DNA of 64,000 nt from Flavobacterium turcicum (GCF_011365745.1 NZ_JAAOBY010000008.1:102962-166961); one strand, 5' to 3'. Counted from the first letter of the stretch, positions 9,453 through 20,566 are shown. Numbers and translations are program-made. The notes: generated by a model from the sequence alone, not told the origin.

Positions 9453-9995
9453 ATGTCAAGAATAGGTAAAAATCCAATTGTAGTTCCTGCTGGTGTAACT
9501 GTTGAAGTTGCTAATGGCATTATTACAGTTAAAGGAAAAAATGGTCAACTAACTCAGGAGTTTTCGGACGTTACTGTTACGGTTGAAGATGGTACGGTTC
9601 AAGTGAGCAGATCATCTGATCACAAAGATCAAAGAGCAAAGCACGGTTTATACAGATCATTAATCAACAATATGATTGTTGGTGTTACTGATGGTTTTAC
9701 TAAATCATTAGAATTGGTTGGAGTAGGTTACAGAGCTTCTAACCAAGGACAAAAATTAGATTTAGCATTAGGTTTTTCGCACAATATTATTTTAGAGATT
9801 GCTCCAGAGGTAACTTTAGAAACTATATCTGAAAAAGGTAAAAACCCAATTGTTAAGTTAACATCATTTGACAAACAACTTTTAGGTCAAGTAGCTGCGA
9901 AAATCAGAGGTTTCCGTAAGCCAGAGCCATATAAAGGAAAAGGTGTTAAATTTGTGGGTGAAGTATTAAGAAGAAAAGCAGGTAAATCAGCTTAA
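9453..9995 (+). CDS. rplF: 50S ribosomal protein L6 (uL6)
   Basis: Located near the sarcin-ricin loop and the factor-binding site. It has 180 residues and two repeated alpha/beta domains, starting [15 protein letters not shown]; the C-terminal [17 protein letters not shown] is the L6 signature. It follows rpsH by 18 bases and precedes rplR by 11. Confidence 0.98.
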   Translation: MSRIGKNPIVVPAGVTVEVANGIITVKGKNGQLTQEFSDVTVTVEDGTVQVSRSSDHKDQRAKHGLYRSLINNMIVGVTDGFTKSLELVGVGYRASNQGQKLDLALGFSHNIILEIAPEVTLETISEKGKNPIVKLTSFDKQLLGQVAAKIRGFRKPEPYKGKGVKFVGEVLRRKAGKSA

Positions 9996-10006
9996 AAAAT
10001 AAGATT

Positions 10007-10357
10007 ATGTCATTAACAAAACCTGAAAGAAGACAACGTATTAGATTCAGAATTAGAAAGACAATTAGTGGTACTGCTACTAATCCAAGACTATCTGTTT
10101 TTAGAAGTAACAAAGAAATTTACGCTCAATTAATTGATGATGTGAATGGAGTTACTTTATTGGCAGCTTCTTCAAGAGAAAAAGAAATAGGTAACGGTAC
10201 GAACATTGAAGTGGCTACTGCAGTTGGAAAACTAGTTGCAGAAAAAGCTTTAAAGGCTGGTATAGAAGTAGTAACTTTCGATAGAGGAGGATACTTGTAC
10301 CACGGTCGTATTAAATCATTAGCAGAAGGCGCAAGAGCGGCTGGACTTAAATTCTAA
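10007..10357 (+). CDS. rplR: 50S ribosomal protein L18 (uL18)
   Basis: 5S rRNA-binding protein of the central protuberance. It has 116 residues; [17 protein letters not shown] and [20 protein letters not shown] are conserved, and the last residues GLKF are typical. Six bases separate it from rpsE. Confidence 0.98.
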   Translation: MSLTKPERRQRIRFRIRKTISGTATNPRLSVFRSNKEIYAQLIDDVNGVTLLAASSREKEIGNGTNIEVATAVGKLVAEKALKAGIEVVTFDRGGYLYHGRIKSLAEGARAAGLKF

Positions 10358-10363
10358 TATAGT

Positions 10364-10891
10364 ATGTCTAATAGTAAATACAAGAATGTAGAGTTAGTAA
10401 AACCAACTGGTCTTGAATTAAAAGATCGTTTGGTAAGTGTAAATCGTGTTACTAAAGTTACAAAAGGTGGTAGAGCATTTGGTTTTTCTGCGATTGTAGT
10501 TGTAGGTGATGAAAACGGAGTAGTTGGACACGGATTAGGAAAATCTAAAGATGTTTCTGAAGCAATTGCGAAAGCAGTAGAAGATGCAAAGAAAAACTTA
10601 GTGAAAATTCCTTTGAACGGTCAATCTGTTCCTCACGAACAAAAAGGTAAATTTGGTGGTGCACGTGTATTTTTAATTCCTGCCTCTCATGGTACTGGAG
10701 TTATTGCTGGTGGAGCTGTTCGTTCAGTTTTAGAGTCAGTAGGTATTCATGATGTATTATCAAAATCTCAAGGATCTTCAAATCCTCACAACGTAGTTAA
10801 GGCGACTTTTGATGCTTTATTACAAATGAGAAGTGCTTACACTGTTGCAAAACAAAGAGGCGTTTCTTTAGAAAAAGTTTTTAAAGGTTAA
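10364..10891 (+). CDS. rpsE: 30S ribosomal protein S5 (uS5)
   Basis: Decoding-fidelity protein at the mRNA entry. It has 175 residues; the dsRNA-binding-like N-terminal domain contains [20 protein letters not shown], followed by a C-terminal domain with [16 protein letters not shown]. It is 12 bases before rpmD. Confidence 0.98.
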   Translation: MSNSKYKNVELVKPTGLELKDRLVSVNRVTKVTKGGRAFGFSAIVVVGDENGVVGHGLGKSKDVSEAIAKAVEDAKKNLVKIPLNGQSVPHEQKGKFGGARVFLIPASHGTGVIAGGAVRSVLESVGIHDVLSKSQGSSNPHNVVKATFDALLQMRSAYTVAKQRGVSLEKVFKG

Positions 10892-10903
10892 TTCAAGGAA
10901 ATT

Positions 10904-11086
10904 ATGGCTAAATTATTAGTAAAACAAGTTAGAAGCAAAATCAACTGTCCGCTTTCTCAAAAAAGAGGATTAGAAGCTTTAGGTCTACGTAAGATGGGAC
11001 AAGTTGTAGAGCATGATTCAAACCCTACAATCCTTGGGATGATAAATAAAGTTAAACACTTAGTTTCTGTTGAAGAAACTAAATAA
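10904..11086 (+). CDS. rpmD: 50S ribosomal protein L30 (uL30)
   Basis: Small protein of 60 residues on the large subunit surface. [23 protein letters not shown], followed by an [20 protein letters not shown] core, is typical. It lies between rpsE and rplO as in the spc operon. Confidence 0.96.
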   Translation: MAKLLVKQVRSKINCPLSQKRGLEALGLRKMGQVVEHDSNPTILGMINKVKHLVSVEETK

Positions 11087-11097
11087 CAAATACTGTT

Positions 11098-11550
11098 ATG
11101 AATTTAAGTAACTTACAACCTGCTGAAGGTTCTACACATAATCAAAATAAGAGATTAGGTAGAGGAGAAGGTTCTGGAAAAGGTGGTACTTCTGCAAGAG
11201 GTCACAAAGGAGCAAAATCTCGTTCTGGTTATTCTAAAAAGATTGGTTTTGAAGGAGGGCAAATGCCACTTCAAAGACGTGTACCTAAGTTTGGTTTTAC
11301 AAACATCAATCGTAAGAACTACGAAGGTGTAAATCTTGATACACTACAACTTTTAGTTGATAATGGTGTTATTACAGATACTGTTGATATGACAGTTTAC
11401 GTTGCTAACCGTTTGGCTACTAAAAATGAAATCGTTAAGATTTTAGGTAGAGGTGAATTGAAAGCAAAATTAAAAGTAACCGCTCACAAATTTACTGCTA
11501 CTGCAAAAGCTGCTATTGAAGCTGCTGGTGGAGAAGCTGTAACAATGTAA
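11098..11550 (+). CDS. rplO: 50S ribosomal protein L15 (uL15)
   Basis: Late assembly protein of the large subunit. It has 150 residues; the N-terminal Gly and Lys-rich extension (GRGEGSGKGGTSARGHKGAK) penetrates 23S rRNA and GFEGGQMPLQRRVPKFGF is diagnostic. The secY start is 13 bases downstream. Confidence 0.98.
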   Translation: MNLSNLQPAEGSTHNQNKRLGRGEGSGKGGTSARGHKGAKSRSGYSKKIGFEGGQMPLQRRVPKFGFTNINRKNYEGVNLDTLQLLVDNGVITDTVDMTVYVANRLATKNEIVKILGRGELKAKLKVTAHKFTATAKAAIEAAGGEAVTM

Positions 11551-11563
11551 TTTTTCAATTAGT

Positions 11564-12910
11564 ATGAAGAAATTTATTGAATCAATAAGTAATGTTTGGA
11601 AGATTGAAGAACTAAAGAATAGAATCTTGATGACAATCGGATTACTCTTAGTTTATCGTTTTGGAGCACAAGTTACCCTACCAGGTATTGATGCTTCAGA
11701 GTTAGCTAATTTAGCTGGGCAAACTAAAGAAGGAATTGGTTCAATTCTTGATATGTTTACAGGAGGCGCATTTTCCCAAGCATCAGTTTTTGCTTTGGGA
11801 ATTATGCCTTATATTTCTGCATCTATTGTGGTTCAGTTGATGGGAATTGCTATTCCTTATTTACAAAAACTTCAAAGTGATGGAGAGAGCGGTAGAAAAA
11901 AGATCAATCAAATCACACGTTGGTTAACTATTGGTATTACGCTTGTTCAAGGTCCTACTTACATTTATAATTTGTATAGAACTTTGCCAGCTAAAGCCTT
12001 CTTATTAGGGTTCAACTCTTTTGAATTTTTATTCTCTTCAGTTGTAATTTTAGTTACAGGTACCATTTTTGCAATGTGGTTAGGAGAAAAAATTACTGAT
12101 AAAGGTATTGGTAACGGAATCTCTCTATTGATTATGGTTGGTATTTTGGCTCGTTTGCCACAGGCATTCATTCAAGAGTTTACTACAAGGGTAACCAATA
12201 ATAATGGTGGTCCAATGCTTTTAGTAATCGAAATTATTGTTTGGTTGTTAGTTATCATATCATGTGTCCTTTTAGTTATGGCTGTGAGAAAGATCCCTGT
12301 TCAGTACGCTCGTCGTACAACTTCTGGTGATTTTGAACAGGACATGCTTAACGGAAATAGACAATGGATTCCATTGAAGCTTAATGCATCTGGTGTAATG
12401 CCAATTATATTTGCACAAGCTATTATGTTTATTCCTGCTGCACTTGCAGGTTTGTCTAAATCTGATGCCTCACAATCTATTGTTGGTGCTTTTAGTAACA
12501 TGTTTGGATTTTGGTATAATTTAGTTTTTGCAACATTGATTATTGTATTCACTTTCTTTTATACTGCCATTACGGTTCCTACAAACAAGATGTCAGATGA
12601 TTTGAAGCGTAGCGGTGGTTTTATTCCAGGTGTTAGACCAGGTGTTGAAACTTCTGATTACCTAGACAAGGTGATGTCCTTAATAACTTTTCCAGGTTCT
12701 TTATTTCTTGCCTTAATCGCTGTGTTCCCGGCAATTGTTGTAAGTGTTATGGATGTTCAGCAATCTTGGGCAATGTTTTTTGGAGGTACTTCATTAATAA
12801 TTATGGTTGGAGTAGCTATTGACACAATGCAGCAAATCAATTCATATTTGTTGAATAAGCATTATGATGGTTTAATGAAAAGTGGTAAAAATAGAAAAGC
12901 GGTAGCTTAA
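11564..12910 (+). CDS. secY: Protein translocase subunit SecY
   Basis: Channel subunit of the SecYEG translocon in the inner membrane. It has 448 residues and ten predicted membrane segments. The plug and early segment [31 protein letters not shown] after TM4, and the C5 and C6 loops with PVQYARR and GFIPGVRPG are classical SecY motifs. Its position after rplO is conserved across bacteria. The protein is slightly longer than E. coli SecY (443). Confidence 0.98.
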   Translation: MKKFIESISNVWKIEELKNRILMTIGLLLVYRFGAQVTLPGIDASELANLAGQTKEGIGSILDMFTGGAFSQASVFALGIMPYISASIVVQLMGIAIPYLQKLQSDGESGRKKINQITRWLTIGITLVQGPTYIYNLYRTLPAKAFLLGFNSFEFLFSSVVILVTGTIFAMWLGEKITDKGIGNGISLLIMVGILARLPQAFIQEFTTRVTNNNGGPMLLVIEIIVWLLVIISCVLLVMAVRKIPVQYARRTTSGDFEQDMLNGNRQWIPLKLNASGVMPIIFAQAIMFIPAALAGLSKSDASQSIVGAFSNMFGFWYNLVFATLIIVFTFFYTAITVPTNKMSDDLKRSGGFIPGVRPGVETSDYLDKVMSLITFPGSLFLALIAVFPAIVVSVMDVQQSWAMFFGGTSLIIMVGVAIDTMQQINSYLLNKHYDGLMKSGKNRKAVA

Positions 12911-12914
12911 TCTT

Positions 12915-13130
12915 ATGGCAAAACAATCAGCAATAGAACAAGACGGATCAATCATCGAAGCATTATCTAATGCGATGTTCCGTGTAGAATTAGAGAATGG
13001 GCATATTGTAATTGCGCACATTTCAGGAAAAATGCGAATGCATTATATTAAATTGCTTCCGGGTGATAAAGTAAAACTAGAAATGAGCCCTTATGATTTG
13101 TCTAAAGCAAGAATTACTTATAGATATTAA
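12915..13130 (+). CDS. infA: Translation initiation factor IF-1
   Basis: S1/OB-fold factor binding the A site of the 30S subunit during initiation. It has 71 residues, the usual length, with [20 protein letters not shown] and the C-terminal [11 protein letters not shown]. It starts 4 bases after the secY stop, as in many Gram-positive and Bacteroidota spc operons. Confidence 0.98.
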   Translation: MAKQSAIEQDGSIIEALSNAMFRVELENGHIVIAHISGKMRMHYIKLLPGDKVKLEMSPYDLSKARITYRY

Positions 13131-13142
13131 AGGATATTCAAA

Positions 13143-13259
13143 ATGAAAGTTAGAGCTTCAGTAAAAAAGAGAAGTCCCGAGTGCAAAATTGTGCGAAGAA
13201 AAGGGAGATTGTACGTAATAAACAAAAAGAATCCTAGATTTAAACAAAGACAAGGATAA
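13143..13259 (+). CDS. rpmJ: 50S ribosomal protein L36 (bL36), zinc-ligand-poor form
   Basis: Smallest ribosomal protein, 38 residues, starting [10 protein letters not shown] and ending NPRFKQRQG. The zinc ligands of the E. coli protein (Cys11, Cys14, Cys27, His33) read Ser11, Cys14, Asn27 and Phe33 here, so only one remains and zinc cannot be held in the usual way. It lies between infA (12 bases) and rpsM (2 bases), its standard place. Assignment is certain from N and C termini and context. Confidence 0.96.
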   Translation: MKVRASVKKRSPECKIVRRKGRLYVINKKNPRFKQRQG

Positions 13260-13261
13260 TT

Positions 13262-13636
13262 ATGGCAAGAATAGCAGGGGTAGATATCCCAAAAAATAAG
13301 AGAGGTGTTATTGCACTAACCTACATCTTCGGATTAGGTAGAAGTAGAGCTGTTGAGATTTTAGATAAAGCTCAAGTAAGCCAAGATAAAAAAGTTCAAG
13401 ATTGGAATGATGACGAGATCGGAGCAATTCGTGAAGCGGTATCAGCTTTTAAGATTGAAGGAGAATTACGTTCTGAGGTTTCTTTAAACATCAAACGTTT
13501 AATGGATATTGGATGTTACAGAGGTATTCGTCATAGAACTGGTCTTCCGTTAAGAGGACAAAGAACTAAAAACAACTCTAGAACAAGAAAAGGTAAAAGA
13601 AAAACTGTTGCTAACAAGAAAAAAGCAACTAAATAA
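13262..13636 (+). CDS. rpsM: 30S ribosomal protein S13 (uS13)
   Basis: Head protein forming bridges to L5 and contacting the P-site tRNA. It has 124 residues, with [20 protein letters not shown] and the helix-two-turn-helix region [17 protein letters not shown], and a Lys-rich tail. First gene of the alpha-operon block in E. coli; here only 2 bases behind rpmJ. Confidence 0.98.
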   Translation: MARIAGVDIPKNKRGVIALTYIFGLGRSRAVEILDKAQVSQDKKVQDWNDDEIGAIREAVSAFKIEGELRSEVSLNIKRLMDIGCYRGIRHRTGLPLRGQRTKNNSRTRKGKRKTVANKKKATK

Positions 13637-13644
13637 TAAGTAAT

Positions 13645-14028
13645 ATGGCTAAAGCAACTGCAAAAAAACGTAAAGTTATCGTTGAATCAACGGGAGAAGC
13701 TCATATTTCTGCTACCTTCAATAACATCATCATTTCTTTGACTAATAAAAAAGGTGAAGTTATTTCTTGGTCATCAGCTGGTAAAATGGGCTTTAGAGGT
13801 TCTAAAAAGAACACTCCATACGCAGCTCAAATGGCAGCAGAAGACTGTAGTAAAGTAGCTCTTGAAGCTGGACTTAAAAAAGTGAAAGTATATGTTAAAG
13901 GACCAGGAAACGGACGTGAGTCTGCTATCCGTTCTTTGCACAATGGTGGAATTGAAGTGACTGAAATCATTGATGTTACTCCAATGCCTCACAACGGATG
14001 TCGTCCTCCAAAAAGACGTAGAGTATAA
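13645..14028 (+). CDS. rpsK: 30S ribosomal protein S11 (uS11)
   Basis: Platform protein next to the Shine-Dalgarno helix. It has 127 residues, with [19 protein letters not shown] and the C-terminal [18 protein letters not shown], the S11 signature. It is followed by a 96-base structured gap before rpsD. Confidence 0.98.
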   Translation: MAKATAKKRKVIVESTGEAHISATFNNIIISLTNKKGEVISWSSAGKMGFRGSKKNTPYAAQMAAEDCSKVALEAGLKKVKVYVKGPGNGRESAIRSLHNGGIEVTEIIDVTPMPHNGCRPPKRRRV

Positions 14029-14059
14029 TACTCAAAACTAAAGTAAATAGTATAACCTA

Positions 14060-14110
14060 GATTGAATATAAGATTATCGAAGGATCAGACCTGAATTCAT
14101 AATCTCAATC
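14060..14110 (+). promoter_or_regulatory. Candidate S4-type leader before rpsD
   Basis: AGATTAT (14071-14077) pairs with ATAATCT (14099-14105); outside it GATTG (14060-14064) pairs with CAATC (14106-14110) with a 6-base one-sided bulge on the left. The apical region is 21 bases. The element ends 14 bases before the rpsD start and is not followed by a T tract. S4 represses the alpha operon through a leader structure in other bacteria, so autoregulation is a reasonable inference. Confidence 0.5.
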
Positions 14111-14124
14111 TTAAACAATTTAAA

Positions 14125-14730
14125 ATGGCAAGATATACTGGTCCTAGCACAAGAATCGCTCGTAAATTTGGCGAGGCAATTTTCGGAGACGATAAAGCTT
14201 TCGAAAAAAGAAATTATCCACCTGGACAACACGGGATGGCTAAAAAAAGAGGTAAAAAATCTGAATATGCTGTTCAATTAATGGAAAAGCAAAAAGCTAA
14301 ATATTCTTATGGAATTTTAGAAAAACAATTCAGAAATTTATTCGAAAAAGCGTCAGCTACTAAAGGTGTTACTGGTGAAGTTCTTTTACAATTGTGTGAG
14401 TCTAGATTAGACAACGTTGTATACAGAATGGGTATCGCTCCATCTAGAAGAGGTGCTCGTCAAATCGTTTCTCACCGTCACATCACGGTGAATGGTGAAA
14501 ATGTAAATATTCCTTCTTACCACTTGAAACCAGGTGACGTAGTTGGTGTTCGTGAAAAATCTAAATCTATAGAGGCTATCGAACGTTCTTTATCTAATTC
14601 AAGTCATGTTTATGAGTGGATTACTTGGAACAATGAAACTAAATCTGGAACTTTTGTTACTGTACCAGCTAGACTTCAAATTCCAGAAAACATTAAAGAA
14701 CAATTAATCGTAGAGTTGTACAACAAATAA
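14125..14730 (+). CDS. rpsD: 30S ribosomal protein S4 (uS4), zinc-free form
   Basis: Nucleates 30S body assembly and helps form the mRNA entry. It has 201 residues. The N-terminal region [20 protein letters not shown] has no cysteines, so it is the zinc-free form. An S4 RNA-binding domain follows with [20 protein letters not shown] and [15 protein letters not shown]. It follows a structured gap and is 21 bases before rpoA, the alpha-operon order. Confidence 0.98.
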   Translation: MARYTGPSTRIARKFGEAIFGDDKAFEKRNYPPGQHGMAKKRGKKSEYAVQLMEKQKAKYSYGILEKQFRNLFEKASATKGVTGEVLLQLCESRLDNVVYRMGIAPSRRGARQIVSHRHITVNGENVNIPSYHLKPGDVVGVREKSKSIEAIERSLSNSSHVYEWITWNNETKSGTFVTVPARLQIPENIKEQLIVELYNK

Positions 14731-14751
14731 TAATTGACTTAGTCGAAATTT

Positions 14752-15744
14752 ATGGCAATATTTAATTTTCAGAAGCCCGATAAAGTTATCATGATCGATT
14801 CAACCGATTTTGAAGGTAAATTTGAATTTAGACCTTTAGAACCTGGTTACGGATTGACTGTTGGTAATGCACTTAGAAGAGTTTTGCTTTCTGCATTAGA
14901 AGGTTATGCAATTACATCTGTCCGCATAGAAGGTGTAGATCATGAGTTTTCTACTATTTCAGGAGTTGTTGAAGATGTTACCGAAATTATCTTAAATCTA
15001 AAGCAAGTACGTTTCAAACGTCAAATTGAGGATATAGATAATGAATCAGTTACAATTTCTGTTTCAGGTAAAGATCAGTTAACAGCTGGTGATTTTCAAA
15101 AATTTATTTCAGGTTTCCAAGTTCTTAATCCAGAGCTTGTAATCTGTAATTTAGATAGCAAGATCAAACTTAATTTCGATTTAACTATTGAAAAAGGTAG
15201 AGGATACGTTCCTGCCGAAGAGAATAAAAAACAGAATGCTGCAATTGGAACGATTTTTACTGATTCTATCTTTACACCAGTAAAGAATGTAAAATACGCT
15301 ATTGAAAACTTCCGTGTAGAGCAAAAAACAGATTATGAAAAATTAGTTTTTGAAATTAAAACTGATGGTTCAATCAATCCAAAAGATGCTTTAACTGAGG
15401 CTGCAAAAGTTTTAATTCACCATTTCATGTTATTCTCGGATGAAAGAATTACACTCGAGGCCGACGAAATTGCACAAACAGAATCGTATGATGAAGAATC
15501 ATTACACATGAGACAATTGCTTAAAACTAAGCTTGTTGATATGGATCTTTCTGTAAGAGCATTAAATTGCTTGAAAGCGGCTGAAGTTGATACACTTGGT
15601 GATTTAGTATCGTTCAATAAAAATGATCTAATGAAATTCCGTAATTTTGGTAAAAAATCTTTAACGGAACTAGATGAACTAGTTGCAATTAAGAATTTGA
15701 ACTTCGGTATGGATTTAGCTAAATACAAACTAGATAAAGAATAA
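14752..15744 (+). CDS. rpoA: DNA-directed RNA polymerase subunit alpha
   Basis: Scaffold of RNA polymerase assembly. It has 330 residues: an N-terminal dimerisation domain with [20 protein letters not shown], then a linker and a C-terminal domain (from about residue 255) with [20 protein letters not shown] and [15 protein letters not shown], the helix-hairpin-helix that touches UP elements and activators. It lies between rpsD and rplQ as usual. Confidence 0.98.
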   Translation: MAIFNFQKPDKVIMIDSTDFEGKFEFRPLEPGYGLTVGNALRRVLLSALEGYAITSVRIEGVDHEFSTISGVVEDVTEIILNLKQVRFKRQIEDIDNESVTISVSGKDQLTAGDFQKFISGFQVLNPELVICNLDSKIKLNFDLTIEKGRGYVPAEENKKQNAAIGTIFTDSIFTPVKNVKYAIENFRVEQKTDYEKLVFEIKTDGSINPKDALTEAAKVLIHHFMLFSDERITLEADEIAQTESYDEESLHMRQLLKTKLVDMDLSVRALNCLKAAEVDTLGDLVSFNKNDLMKFRNFGKKSLTELDELVAIKNLNFGMDLAKYKLDKE

Positions 15745-15747
15745 ATT

Positions 15748-15792
15748 ACTTCATATTTTGATCTCCAAAGCGGATAGTATCAAGATGAAAGT
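15748..15792 (+). promoter_or_regulatory. Possible leader stem before rplQ
   Basis: An imperfect inverted repeat spans the rpoA-rplQ gap: ACTTCAT (15748-15754) against ATGAAAGT (15785-15792) with a one-base bulge, continuing into TTGAT (15758-15762) against ATCAA (15779-15783). The loop is 16 bases. Weaker than the other leader candidates and A/T-rich, so chance is not excluded. Confidence 0.3.
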
Positions 15793-15807
15793 ATAAAAAA
15801 ACACGTC

Positions 15808-16296
15808 ATGAGACACGGAAAAAAATTCAATCACTTAAGCAGACAGACTGCACATAGAAAATCTATGTTAGCAAATATGGCTTGTTCTCTTATCGAGCAC
15901 AAACGTATTAATACTACTGTTGCTAAAGCAAAAGCGCTTAAACAATTTGTTGAGCCTTTAATTACAAAGTCAAAATCTGATACTACACACAACCGTCGTA
16001 TTGTTTTTGCTTACTTACGTAGCAAGTATGCTGTAACTGATTTGTTCAGAGATGTAGCAGCAAAAGTAGGAGACCGTCCAGGGGGATACACTCGTATCAT
16101 TAAGGTTGGAAATCGTTTAGGGGATAACGCTGATATGGCAATGATCGAACTAGTTGACTTCAATGAACTTTACAATGGTGGTAAAAAAGAAGTTAAAAAA
16201 GCTAAAAGCCGTCGTGGTGGTAAAGCTAAAAAAGCGGATGAAGCTACAGAAGCTCCAGTTGCTGAGACTGAAACAACTACTGATTCTGCTGAGTAA
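15808..16296 (+). CDS. rplQ: 50S ribosomal protein L17 (bL17) with acidic tail
   Basis: Large-subunit protein at the tunnel exit side. It has 162 residues: the conserved core [20 protein letters not shown] and [20 protein letters not shown] ends near residue 120. About 40 further residues follow, first Lys and Arg-rich, then rich in Ala, Glu and Thr, a low-complexity extension beyond the E. coli length (127). Last gene of the supercluster; a strong terminator follows. Confidence 0.97.
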   Translation: MRHGKKFNHLSRQTAHRKSMLANMACSLIEHKRINTTVAKAKALKQFVEPLITKSKSDTTHNRRIVFAYLRSKYAVTDLFRDVAAKVGDRPGGYTRIIKVGNRLGDNADMAMIELVDFNELYNGGKKEVKKAKSRRGGKAKKADEATEAPVAETETTTDSAE

Positions 16297-16324
16297 TTAT
16301 GAGAATAATTGTTCAATAAAAATC

Positions 16325-16359
16325 AAGGATAAGCTACTCGTAGTTTATCCTTTTTTTTT
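16325..16359 (+). terminator. Intrinsic terminator closing the ribosomal cluster
   Basis: AAGGATAA-G-CTAC pairs with GTAG-T-TTATCCTT around a two-base loop and runs into nine T residues. It lies 29 bases after the rplQ stop. Confidence 0.9.
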
Positions 16360-16472
16360 ACCATTTTGTGAACAAATCTTTATCCTTTTAAAATCAAAGG
16401 TTTATTAGTTGGGCTCTAAAACTTGTTAGGAGTCGCGCTAAAATTTATCATATTTAAATTCATAAACTACTA

Positions 16473-17570
16473 ATGAAATACACAACACAACAAAAAGCTA
16501 TACTTCTACTAAGTGACGGAACTATTTTTCATGGAAAATCTATCGGGATTTCAGGGAAAACCTTCGGAGAGGTTTGTTTTAATACGGGAATGACTGGTTA
16601 TCAAGAAATTTTTACCGATCCTTCGTATTTTGGGCAAATAATGGTAGCTACTAATGCACATATCGGTAACTATGGGGTTAATGAAGCAGAGGTTGAATCT
16701 GATGGAATCAAAATTGCTGGGCTGGTATGTAAAAACTTCAGTTTTAATTACTCGAGAGTAGATGCTGAAGGTAGTTTAGAAGATTATTTTATCAAGCACA
16801 ATTTGATTTCGATTTCTGATGTGGATACTAGAGCGCTTGTAAGTTACATCCGTGATAACGGTGCTATGAATGCTGTTATTTGTACTGACGGTACTTCTGT
16901 GGAAGAGTTGAAAGCTGAATTAGCAGCTGTTCCTGATATGAAAGGACTAGAACTGGCATCGAAGGTATCAACTAAGGAACCTTATTTTTATGGAGATGAA
17001 AACGCTACGTATAAAGTTTCAGCTTTAGATTTAGGAATCAAAACCAACATTTTGCGCAACTTAGCAAAAAGAGACTGTTACATAAAAGTTTTTCCTTTTG
17101 ATTCCTCTTACGAAGAACTAGCTGCTTTTGAGCCAAATGGGTATTTCTTATCTAATGGGCCTGGTGATCCTGAGCCTTTGGATGGTGCCATTGCTGTTGC
17201 AAAAGCCATTATCGCTGATAACAAACCATTGTTCGGTATATGTTTGGGACATCAAATTATAGGTTTAGCCAATGGAGTTTCAACTTATAAAATGTTCAAC
17301 GGTCATCGTGGTATCAATCATCCGGTACAAAATTTAGTTACTGGAAAAGGTGAGATTACTTCGCAGAATCATGGTTTTGCTGTTAGTAAGGAGGAATTGG
17401 ATGCCAATGAGGCTCTCGAAATTACACATTTACACCTAAATGATGGTACCGTTGCAGGAATGCGTATGAAAGATAAAAACTGTTTTTCTGTTCAATACCA
17501 TCCTGAGGCTAGTCCGGGACCACATGATTCATCGTATCTTTTTGATCAATTTATTCAAAATATGCAATAA
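16473..17570 (+). CDS. carA: Carbamoyl-phosphate synthase small subunit (glutaminase)
   Basis: Hydrolyses glutamine and passes ammonia to CarB for carbamoyl phosphate, the precursor of pyrimidines and arginine. It has 365 residues: the N-terminal small-chain domain begins LLLSDGTIFHGKSIGISG, and a class I glutamine amidotransferase domain holds the nucleophile in FGICLGHQIIG and the His-Glu pair in FSVQYHPEASPGP. carB is not in this window. No clear TAnnTTTG box was found in the 110 bases after the upstream terminator. Confidence 0.97.
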   Translation: MKYTTQQKAILLLSDGTIFHGKSIGISGKTFGEVCFNTGMTGYQEIFTDPSYFGQIMVATNAHIGNYGVNEAEVESDGIKIAGLVCKNFSFNYSRVDAEGSLEDYFIKHNLISISDVDTRALVSYIRDNGAMNAVICTDGTSVEELKAELAAVPDMKGLELASKVSTKEPYFYGDENATYKVSALDLGIKTNILRNLAKRDCYIKVFPFDSSYEELAAFEPNGYFLSNGPGDPEPLDGAIAVAKAIIADNKPLFGICLGHQIIGLANGVSTYKMFNGHRGINHPVQNLVTGKGEITSQNHGFAVSKEELDANEALEITHLHLNDGTVAGMRMKDKNCFSVQYHPEASPGPHDSSYLFDQFIQNMQ

Positions 17571-17594
17571 TCATTATGTATTTGATTTATGGAA

Positions 17595-17625
17595 TTGGTC
17601 TATCTTTCAGTTAGGCCTTTTTTTT
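17595..17625 (+). terminator. Probable terminator after carA
   Basis: GGTCTA (17597-17602) pairs with TAGGCC (17612-17617) including one G-U pair, and a run of eight T residues follows. A modest stem, but the only candidate between carA and eno. Confidence 0.5.
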
Positions 17626-17757
17626 GCTTTCGTGATTATTTTCACTTTCGAAAAAAATAGGTTCTTAAAAATTAGTAAATGCATTATTTCTCAAATATTT
17701 ATATCGTTTTCGTTAATAACATTCATTTTTTTCATTCCATCGTTTCGAAAGATAGAA

Positions 17758-17765
17758 TATATTTG
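17758..17765 (+). promoter_or_regulatory. -7 promoter box of eno
   Basis: TATATTTG matches TAnnTTTG exactly and lies 27 bases before the eno start. No good TTTG -33 box is visible at the right spacing. Confidence 0.5.
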
Positions 17766-17789
17766 TATTTTAAATTTTAAAAATTTTAG

Positions 17790-19085
<1,296 letters not shown>

Positions 19086-19103
19086 TTCTTACCTGTTTCT
19101 TTT

Positions 19104-19139
19104 AAAAAGCCATTCGCTCCTAGTGAATGGCTTTTTTTT
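19104..19139 (+). terminator. Intrinsic terminator after eno
   Basis: AAAAAGCCATTC pairs with GAATGGCTTTTT around a 9-base loop, followed by T residues, 19 bases after the eno stop. Confidence 0.92.
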
Positions 19140-19194
19140 ATTTTATTTAACAATTTCATTATGGGATTCTCTTTTTATTTAGTGTGTAATTCCC

Positions 19195-19202
19195 TAAATT
19201 TG
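19195..19202 (+). promoter_or_regulatory. -7 promoter box of gltA
   Basis: TAAATTTG fits TAnnTTTG and lies 39 bases before the ATG at 19242. It falls inside the upstream in-frame extension of the open reading frame, which supports the later start. Confidence 0.55.
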
Positions 19203-19241
19203 AGAAATTATTATTTAAAAAAGTTTATTTTCAATTATATT

Positions 19242-20525
19242 ATGTCAAAGATAGCAACATTAGAGATTGATGGAAAAAAAATTGAGTTACCTGTAATTGT
19301 AGGTAGTGAAAATGAAGTGGCCATCGATGTGAACAAATTACGTGATTTAACAGGTGTAATCACACTCGATCCAGGTTATAAAAACTCAGGCTCTTGCAAG
19401 AGTGATATTACCTTTTTGGATGGTGAGTTAGGAATACTTCGTTATAGAGGATATGCTATTGAAGATTTGGCTGAAAAAGCAGATTTCTTAGAAGTATCTT
19501 ACCTATTAATTTTTGGAGAACTTCCAACTGCCGATCAATTAGCGCATTTTGAAAATGATATTCGCAAATACACGCTTGTAAATGAGGAAATGAAAAACAT
19601 CATTGATGGATTTCCTAAAACGGCTCACCCAATGGGTGTTTTAGCTGCTTTAACGAGTGCATTAACGGCGTTCAACCCTAAATCGGTTAACGTTGAAAAC
19701 GAAAAAGAAATGTATGAGGCAGTTTGTAAAACAATGGGTAAATTCCTTGTTATTGCTACTTGGACATATAGAAAGAGTATGGGTTATCCGTTGAATTATT
19801 ACGATAATACAAAAGGATACGTTGAAAACTTTATGCGTTTGATGTTTGAATTACCAACAGGTCCTTACTCAGCAAATCCTGTAGTGATTGATGCATTAGA
19901 TAAATTATTTATTTTGCATGGTGACCACGAGCAAAACTGTTCTACATCTACAGTACGTATGGTAGGTTCGTCACACGCTGGTTTGTTTGCTTCTATCTCT
20001 GCAGGCGTTTCAGCACTTTGGGGGCCATTACACGGAGGAGCTAATCAAGCTGTTTTAGAAATGCTTGAAGAAATTCACAAAAACGGTGGAGATGCGGATA
20101 AGTATATGGCTAAAGCCAAAGATAAAAATGATCCTTTCCGTTTGATGGGCTTCGGACATAGAGTGTACAAAAACTTTGACCCACGTGCTAAAATCATTAA
20201 AAAAGCGGCTAACGAAGTATTAGCGACCCTTGGAGTAGAGGATCCTATTTTGGCAATAGCCAAAAAATTAGAAGAAGCAGCTCTTGAAGATGAGTACTTC
20301 AAATCAAGAAACTTATATCCTAATGTTGATTTCTATTCAGGAATTATCTATAGAGCATTAGGTATTCCTACTGACATGTTTACTGTTATGTTTGCAATTG
20401 GTCGTTTGCCAGGTTGGATCGCACAATGGAAAGAAATGCGCGAAAATAAAGAACCGATTGGGCGTCCAAGACAAGTGTATACTGGTCATCCATTGAGAGA
20501 ATTTGTTGCAACAGATAAAAGATAA
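19242..20525 (+). CDS. gltA: Citrate synthase
   Basis: Condenses oxaloacetate and acetyl-CoA to citrate, first step of the TCA cycle. It has 427 residues from MSKIATLEID. The catalytic histidines are in LHGDHEQNCSTSTVR and MGFGHRVYKNFDPRAKI, and the substrate-binding GRLPGWIAQWKEM near the C terminus is the type II (hexameric) form. The frame is open further upstream to 19161, but that extension contains the -7 promoter box and a hydrophobic, unconserved stretch, so 19242 was chosen. A terminator follows after 9 bases. Confidence 0.97.
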   Translation: MSKIATLEIDGKKIELPVIVGSENEVAIDVNKLRDLTGVITLDPGYKNSGSCKSDITFLDGELGILRYRGYAIEDLAEKADFLEVSYLLIFGELPTADQLAHFENDIRKYTLVNEEMKNIIDGFPKTAHPMGVLAALTSALTAFNPKSVNVENEKEMYEAVCKTMGKFLVIATWTYRKSMGYPLNYYDNTKGYVENFMRLMFELPTGPYSANPVVIDALDKLFILHGDHEQNCSTSTVRMVGSSHAGLFASISAGVSALWGPLHGGANQAVLEMLEEIHKNGGDADKYMAKAKDKNDPFRLMGFGHRVYKNFDPRAKIIKKAANEVLATLGVEDPILAIAKKLEEAALEDEYFKSRNLYPNVDFYSGIIYRALGIPTDMFTVMFAIGRLPGWIAQWKEMRENKEPIGRPRQVYTGHPLREFVATDKR

Positions 20526-20534
20526 AATCAGTTT

Positions 20535-20566
20535 AAAAAGCTTCACTAATTGGTGAAGCTTTTTTT
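20535..20566 (+). terminator. Intrinsic terminator after gltA
   Basis: AAAAAGCTTCAC pairs with GTGAAGCTTTTT around a 6- to 7-base loop and is followed by T residues. The T tract merges with the promoter box of the next gene. Confidence 0.9.

Noticed and set aside
16154..16408. 84-codon open frame at the end of rplQ
   Set aside because: Shadow of the Lys-rich rplQ tail in another frame; continues through the terminator.
19161..19241. Upstream in-frame extension of citrate synthase
   Set aside because: Contains the promoter box at 19195-19202 and an unconserved hydrophobic stretch; MSKIATLEID at 19242 is the natural N terminus.
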